A stretch of 64,000 bases of DNA from Acinetobacter sp. ANC 3929 (GTDB taxonomy: Bacteria; Pseudomonadota; Gammaproteobacteria; Pseudomonadales; Moraxellaceae): contig NZ_KB849999.1 of NCBI RefSeq assembly GCF_000369405.1, positions 908,647 through 972,646 on the forward strand, read 5' to 3'. Position 1 is the stretch's first letter. Each line of letters begins with the position of its first letter. The notes beneath the pieces were generated by a model. That model saw nothing but the letters and a program-made list of their open reading frames with translations. It searched no databases and was not told the origin of the DNA. This document shows positions 55,020-64,000 of the stretch, in pieces. A program made the position numbers and the translations under genes.

Positions 55020-55892
55020 ATGAAAGCATCAGGCACGATTAGCCAACATGATTTAACGATTTTCGAGACAAGCCGAACATTTCTGTTCGGTCTTGCTTAT
55101 CGACTGCTGGGAACAACAAGTGATGCTGAAGATGTCTTACAGGATATTTTTATAAAATGGCAGCAGCAACCTAGGCAAGATATTATCAATCCTCAAGCTT
55201 GGCTGACCTCTGTATGTACACGCCATTGTATTGACTTACTGCGTGCTCACCACAGATCTAGAACTGAATATACTGGAACATGGTTACCTGAACCCTATCA
55301 TCATACAGAAACATTCTCGGTCGAATCCGACTATACGCTCTCTACCGCCTTCCTTTTGGTTCTTGAAAAACTTTCAGCTAAAGAACGAGCGGCATATTTA
55401 CTGCATGACATCTTCAATCTTGATTATATTGAAATTTCAGAAATCCTTCGGGAACAACAAAGTAATTGTCGACAATTGGTGGCCCGTAGTAGAAAACATA
55501 TTGCAGATGAACCTAACGTTCTCTCGAATCATCCTACTCAGCAGCAAATCAAACTACTCAATGCATTCAAGGTCGCCATTCATTCACATGACCTGAATCA
55601 ACTCACACAATTACTTAGTGACGATATCCAATTTGCAGCGGATGGCGGTGGTAAAGTCTCAGCGATTCGGCAGCCTTTCATTGGCCAACCGCCTATATTA
55701 CGTTTCTTTGAACGCCTGCTTTTTCAGGCGTGGACTGAACTCTCTTGGGAAATGTGCCATCTCAATGGCAGTGTCGGTTTTAAGCTCTATGACTCAAACT
55801 ATTGCTGTGTCATGGTACTTACTTTTGCTTTCAATGATCAGCAACAACTGCAAAGCATTTATTCTTTACGTAATCCAGATAAACTCAAATAA
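55020..55892 (+). CDS. ECF41-family RNA polymerase sigma factor
   Basis: 290 aa. Sigma-2 region about 15-85 (FLFGLAYRLLGTTSDAEDVLQDIF), sigma-4 about 115-165. The interdomain linker holds WLPEP, and a SnoaL-like C-terminal extension (about 180-290) holds DGGGK and ends in NPDKL. WLPEP, DGGGR and NPDKL are the three reported ECF41 hallmarks, and the extension both activates and restrains the sigma factor, so no anti-sigma gene is expected; none is seen. Co-transcribed with the AhpD-like gene. Confidence 0.93.
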   Translation: MKASGTISQHDLTIFETSRTFLFGLAYRLLGTTSDAEDVLQDIFIKWQQQPRQDIINPQAWLTSVCTRHCIDLLRAHHRSRTEYTGTWLPEPYHHTETFSVESDYTLSTAFLLVLEKLSAKERAAYLLHDIFNLDYIEISEILREQQSNCRQLVARSRKHIADEPNVLSNHPTQQQIKLLNAFKVAIHSHDLNQLTQLLSDDIQFAADGGGKVSAIRQPFIGQPPILRFFERLLFQAWTELSWEMCHLNGSVGFKLYDSNYCCVMVLTFAFNDQQQLQSIYSLRNPDKLK

Positions 55893-55918
55893 AAAGGCCA
55901 ACCGAAGCTGACCTTTTT
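55891..55918. terminator. Bidirectional terminator
   Basis: AAAAAGG at 55891-55897 and CCTTTTT at 55912-55918 with partly paired centre, between the sigma factor and hisG. Confidence 0.75.
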
Positions 55919-55937
55919 ATTCAATTCAATCTAAAAT

Positions 55938-57889
<1,952 letters not shown>

Positions 57890-58141
57890 TTAAGCTCCGA
57901 AAAGGCTTGCTTTACGCCATTCGTCTTTTGTCATTGCGCGAATCGTAACAGCATGAACTGCACCACTCGCAATATAAGAATTTAGAGGTGCATAAACGGC
58001 TTGTTGACGAGCAACGGTACGTTTACCTTCAAACTGATCATCCACAATACGAAGGTCAAATTTTCCAGCTTGACCGCTCACTGCTACTTCTGCTTCAGGA
58101 AAAGCTTCTTTTAAAATTTGCGTGAGCTGCTCACTATTCAT
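57890..58141 (-). CDS. ibaG: BolA/IbaG family protein
   Basis: 83 aa. LTQILKEAFPEAEVAVSGQAGKFDLRIVDDQFEGK then RQQAVYAPLNSYIASGAVHAVTI match the BolA-like fold; IbaG is usually encoded just before murA, as here. Acts with monothiol glutaredoxins in Fe-S handling. First gene of the ibaG-murA-hisG unit. Confidence 0.93.
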   Translation of the reverse strand: MNSEQLTQILKEAFPEAEVAVSGQAGKFDLRIVDDQFEGKRTVARQQAVYAPLNSYIASGAVHAVTIRAMTKDEWRKASLFGA

Positions 58142-58239
58142 TACAAGGCCTCTTATACAACCATTGGTGTAAAACCAGCTATTTTACTATAACTTTTTCA
58201 CATAATTCAGTAAGCAGTTTCTTTTTTTATCAATAAAAA

Positions 58240-58263
58240 AAGAGGCTTCACAAAAAGCCTCTT
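58240..58263 (-). terminator. Terminator after hpf
   Basis: On minus AAGAGGCTT-6 bases-AAGCCTCTT followed by a run of T. Confidence 0.88.
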
Positions 58264-58278
58264 ATATAAAATAAAAAA

Positions 58279-58620
58279 TTAACTCAAAAGTGCCAGTTCA
58301 TGCTGATACGAACATTGAATTTTTCGATGTTTCGCCAGCTGGCGTTTTAATTTATCTGTCAGTTTTCGAATCGAAGTATACATATCATCGGCTGTCGCCT
58401 GTGCAAACAGTTCTACCCCCGGCAAACGTATAATCGCTTCAGCGATATGATTTGCACTACCTTTGTGTGAACGTTTGTCAATTTGATGATCTTTAGCCAG
58501 TTTGATTTGCATACTATTGACCTGATCTAGATGTTTGGTCATTTGACTAAACTTTTCTTTTATATTTTCTTCAATGGCTGGTGTAATGGTTAAATGGTGC
58601 CCACGAATCGTTATTTGCAT
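58279..58620 (-). CDS. hpf: Ribosome hibernation-promoting factor, short form
   Basis: 113 aa. MQITIRGHHLTITPAIEENI then EAIIRLPGVELFAQATADDMYTSIRKL match short HPF/YfiA proteins, which bind the decoding centre and dimerise 70S ribosomes in stationary phase. ATG 58620 is chosen (AGGG upstream); the longer ORF has no likeness. It lies downstream of rpoN by 172 bp, the usual rpoN-hpf order. Confidence 0.93.
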   Translation of the reverse strand: MQITIRGHHLTITPAIEENIKEKFSQMTKHLDQVNSMQIKLAKDHQIDKRSHKGSANHIAEAIIRLPGVELFAQATADDMYTSIRKLTDKLKRQLAKHRKIQCSYQHELALLS

Positions 58621-58792
58621 AATTCTATCCCTCACCTTTTTCTCAGGATACAAGAAAATCGCTTCAGCAAATTTAATGCACATTATTAGTGGTTCAACAT
58701 CCATTAAATCATTTCAGCGATTCCTCTAGTGATCATTAAAAAAATTCATTATTCCGTAATAATGAACACCTAGAATAGTCACACCTTGAAAT

Positions 58793-60241
58793 TTAGATCA
58801 AGACTTTTCTTTCAGAAGATGAGGCAATATGTAACGATTCACGATATTTTGCTACCGTGCGTCGAGCGACCTCAATCCCTTCATCCTTCAGCATTTCAGC
58901 AATTGCATTATCCGACAAAGGCTTACGCGGATTTTCACTCGAAACGAGTTTTTTAATCATTGCACGGATTGCTGTCGATGAAGCCTCACCACCCGTTGTT
59001 GTTCCCACATGACTAGAAAAGAAATATTTCAATTCGAATAAACCACGTGGTGTCAGCATGTATTTATTGGTTGTCACACGAGAAACCGTTGATTCATGTA
59101 ATTCAACTTCCTCTGCTACATCACGAAGCACCAAAGGTTTCATTGCTTCAGGACCCTGCTCCAAAAAAGCTCTCTGATGTTCAACAATACAGGTCGCTAC
59201 TTTCAACAAAGTCTTATGGCGCTCATCAATGCTCTTGATAAAATTCTTCGCTTCCAGCATTTGATTGCGCAAATAGACGTTATCATCACTTTGGTCAGCT
59301 CGACGAATCATCCCTGAATAAAAAGAATTAATTCGCAATTTAGGCAACACATCTGGATTGAGCTGAACTTGCCAATGTTGATCTTTCTTCGACACCACAA
59401 CATCAGGGACTTGGTATTCTGATTCTTGTTGATTGAATTCCAGCCCAGGATATGGCTTTAAATTTTTCAACAAATCAACGGCACTTTTTAATTGCTCTTT
59501 AGATAGCCCCGTTTGCTTTAACAACTTATTCAGGTCATTCGAAATCAATAACTCGTAATATTTCAATAAGTTTCTAGCCTCAGCTAGATAGGGAACTTTT
59601 TCATTAAAAGTTTCCAGTTGAATTTTCAAACATTCTGCTAAATTTCTTGAGCCTACACCAATAGGATCGAGGCGTTGAATATGCTTTAAAACAACAATAA
59701 TTTCATCATGTTCAACCTCTTCCTCACTCTCCATTTCCTGTAATAAGCGGGAAACTGCAAGCAAAATATCATCCAAATCTGCATCGAGGAATCCTTTATC
59801 ATCAAGAGAGTCTACGATGCAATATGCAATCAATTTGTCTACCGTTGAAAAATGCAAGAGATTGACTTGATCTAAAATATGCTCTTTGAGACTCAGTTGT
59901 ACTTGCCGATTGTCTTCTCTTTCTTCATATTCTGGGGAGGCCAACGCTGTGGATTGATGGGTATAAATATCATCCCACTCAGTATCGACAGGTAAATCAT
60001 TTGGCAGATGATCCGCATTTAGTTCAGTGGTTAAGTCCCCGTTCTCTTTTTCTTCTAAGGAGGAAAGACTCTCCGTTGTTCCCATATCTTCAATTTTTTC
60101 AAGCAAGGGATTACTATCTAACTGGATTTGTATTTCTTGTTCGAGCTCTAAACTGGATAACTGTAAAAGACGTATCGCCTGCTGTAACTGAGGAGTTAAC
60201 GATAAGCTGTTCGCAACTTTCAATCCAACAGATAATTTCAT
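58793..60241 (-). CDS. rpoN: RNA polymerase sigma-54 factor
   Basis: 482 aa. Region I is Gln/Leu-rich (LTPQLQQAIRLLQLSSLELEQEIQ); region II is acidic (about 50-130); the helix-turn-helix (LHESTVSRVTTNKYMLTPRGLFELKYFF) and RpoN box (ARRTVAKYRESLHI) are intact. ATG 60241 has AAGGA upstream. No clear -24/-12 promoter was noted in this window. lptB, often upstream of rpoN, is not here; an rRNA operon end lies upstream instead. Confidence 0.97.
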   Translation of the reverse strand: MKLSVGLKVANSLSLTPQLQQAIRLLQLSSLELEQEIQIQLDSNPLLEKIEDMGTTESLSSLEEKENGDLTTELNADHLPNDLPVDTEWDDIYTHQSTALASPEYEEREDNRQVQLSLKEHILDQVNLLHFSTVDKLIAYCIVDSLDDKGFLDADLDDILLAVSRLLQEMESEEEVEHDEIIVVLKHIQRLDPIGVGSRNLAECLKIQLETFNEKVPYLAEARNLLKYYELLISNDLNKLLKQTGLSKEQLKSAVDLLKNLKPYPGLEFNQQESEYQVPDVVVSKKDQHWQVQLNPDVLPKLRINSFYSGMIRRADQSDDNVYLRNQMLEAKNFIKSIDERHKTLLKVATCIVEHQRAFLEQGPEAMKPLVLRDVAEEVELHESTVSRVTTNKYMLTPRGLFELKYFFSSHVGTTTGGEASSTAIRAMIKKLVSSENPRKPLSDNAIAEMLKDEGIEVARRTVAKYRESLHIASSSERKVLI

Positions 60242-60486
60242 AGTCTTTCCTTTTATTAAGATAAGCAAAAAACATGCCTATAAAAATATTTATAACATAA
60301 AGCAATGTTTCCGCATACAAGGAAAAACCTTTTCAACTGACTTATCTGTTCAAAAAACTAGCATATGTCTAATCTTTTATAATAATTATCAAAAATTGTC
60401 AGAAAGGACTTTTCTTTACCCCGTCAGTGAAAGCCCTAACTCAGATTTTTCGATTAATTATCCCCACTATTTCTTTTCTTCCGCGC
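60242..60486. other. Intergenic region between rpoN and the rRNA terminator
   Basis: 245 bp, AT-rich, holds the rpoN promoter region; nothing further recognised. Confidence 0.5.
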
Positions 60487-60490
60487 AATA

Positions 60491-60525
60491 AAAAACCCCC
60501 CTCCGCTAACGCGGAGGGGGTGTTT
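60491..60525 (-). terminator. rRNA operon terminator
   Basis: On minus CCCCCTCCGC-GTTA-GCGGAGGGGG followed by G and a T run; a 10-bp GC-rich stem 11 bases after 5S. Confidence 0.93.
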
Positions 60526-60535
60526 AAATTTAAAA

Positions 60536-60649
60536 GCTGGCGATGACTTACTCTCACATGGCAAGTGCCACACTACCATCAGCGCTAAGAGGTTTCACTT
60601 CTGAGTTCGGGAAGGGATCAGGTGGTTCACTCTTGCTATTGTCGCCAGC
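60536..60649 (-). rRNA. rrf: 5S ribosomal RNA
   Basis: 114 nt, starts GCTGGCGACAATAGC and ends in the complementary GCCAGC. Carries the conserved CCCGAACTCAGAAGTGAAAC and CATGTGAGAGTAAGTCATCG segments. Confidence 0.96.
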
Positions 60650-60854
60650 AAACTGTTGTGGTGCTTTCGGGTCTTATTTGTAGTGTATTCACCACATGCC
60701 TTACTTACGATCCAAAGAGTTATTAACGGATTAGATTATTGAGTCGAAGTTTATTGTTTAGCAATCACTAAATCAAGTTCTTTGTTCAAGATCAGCTTCA
60801 ACTGATCTTTTATGAATCGATTATCAGCTTTACATACAACTGCTTGGGTGTTGT

Positions 60855-63747
<2,893 letters not shown>

Positions 63748-63754
63748 ATACAAC

Positions 63755-64000
63755 CCCAAACAGTCGTTAACACATACAAGTGAGTGTTATCGTTGCAAAC
63801 TTAATTGCTACTATCTGTTGTCCTGTGAATTTAATCACCGTACAGCTTCAATCTAATTCATATACCAAAACGCTTGATTCAGTTAATTTGCTAGTTCTCG
63901 GATTAAATATCTTCTTAACAATTGCTTGTTAAGCTTATATCTAATCGAGTTTGAACAATTTATTTCAGACTCAATTTTCTAATCTGTTAATGATTAACTA
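63755..64000 (-). other. 16S-23S internal transcribed spacer (partial)
   Basis: AT-rich spacer upstream of 23S on minus. No tRNA seen in the visible part; the tRNAs and 16S gene would lie beyond the window end. Confidence 0.75.

Overview
The window is a chromosomal segment of an Acinetobacter-type gammaproteobacterium (Moraxellaceae). The evidence is about 40% GC composition, a complete filABCDEF locus, a folate-independent MesX/MesD methionine synthase pair, a twin-transporter bet cluster, the murA-hisG-hisD-hisC gene set and the rRNA sequence. No phage, insertion sequence or CRISPR array was found. Both window edges cut through units: nrdB on the left, and an rRNA operon on the right whose 16S gene lies outside.

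Layout. 1-420: end of nrdB and its terminator. 447-1846: a small membrane protein, a TetR regulator with its own palindrome, and an unassigned structured RNA on the minus strand with its own promoter. 1969-4614 (minus): mesX, mesD and a flavin reductase. 5232-8691 (plus): mqo, an MFS exporter and a small membrane protein. 8744-16673: glycine-betaine module, with two BCCT transporters on minus and betI-betB-betA on plus, driven by back-to-back promoters under one 40-bp palindrome. 16740-18768: outer-membrane protein and a zinc-type dehydrogenase. 19128-22462: nicotinamide salvage (PRPP synthetase paralogue, nadV, nrtR). 22487-24091: GMC oxidoreductase. 24539-24952: four tRNA genes. 25086-27514: nadA and argJ.

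27858-28750 holds gdx and ogt behind a guanidine-II (mini-ykkC) riboswitch. 29979-33297 is a copper-resistance operon. A six-member array of DnaA-box-like sequences at exactly 12-bp spacing lies at 33582-33650, next to rpe. 34534-41591 holds housekeeping genes (fghA, a membrane C13 peptidase, rsmJ, uppP, tsaB, gamma-carbonic anhydrase, two Nudix hydrolases). 41632-50016 is the fil surface-structure locus. 50447-60241 holds pabB, hisC, hisD, hisG, murA, ibaG, hpf and rpoN, interrupted between hisD and hisG by an opposite-strand ECF41 sigma factor module with a recognisable cognate promoter. 60487-64000 is the 5S-23S end of an rRNA operon.

Most genes are ordinary core metabolism. The parts most worth a second look are the fil locus (a possible C39-peptidase-linked fibre export system), the phased DnaA-box array, the unassigned structured RNA, the ECF41 module, the MesX/MesD/flavin-reductase operon and the nested hairpin between nadV and nrtR. 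All family assignments come from reading translated sequence by eye; no database search was run.
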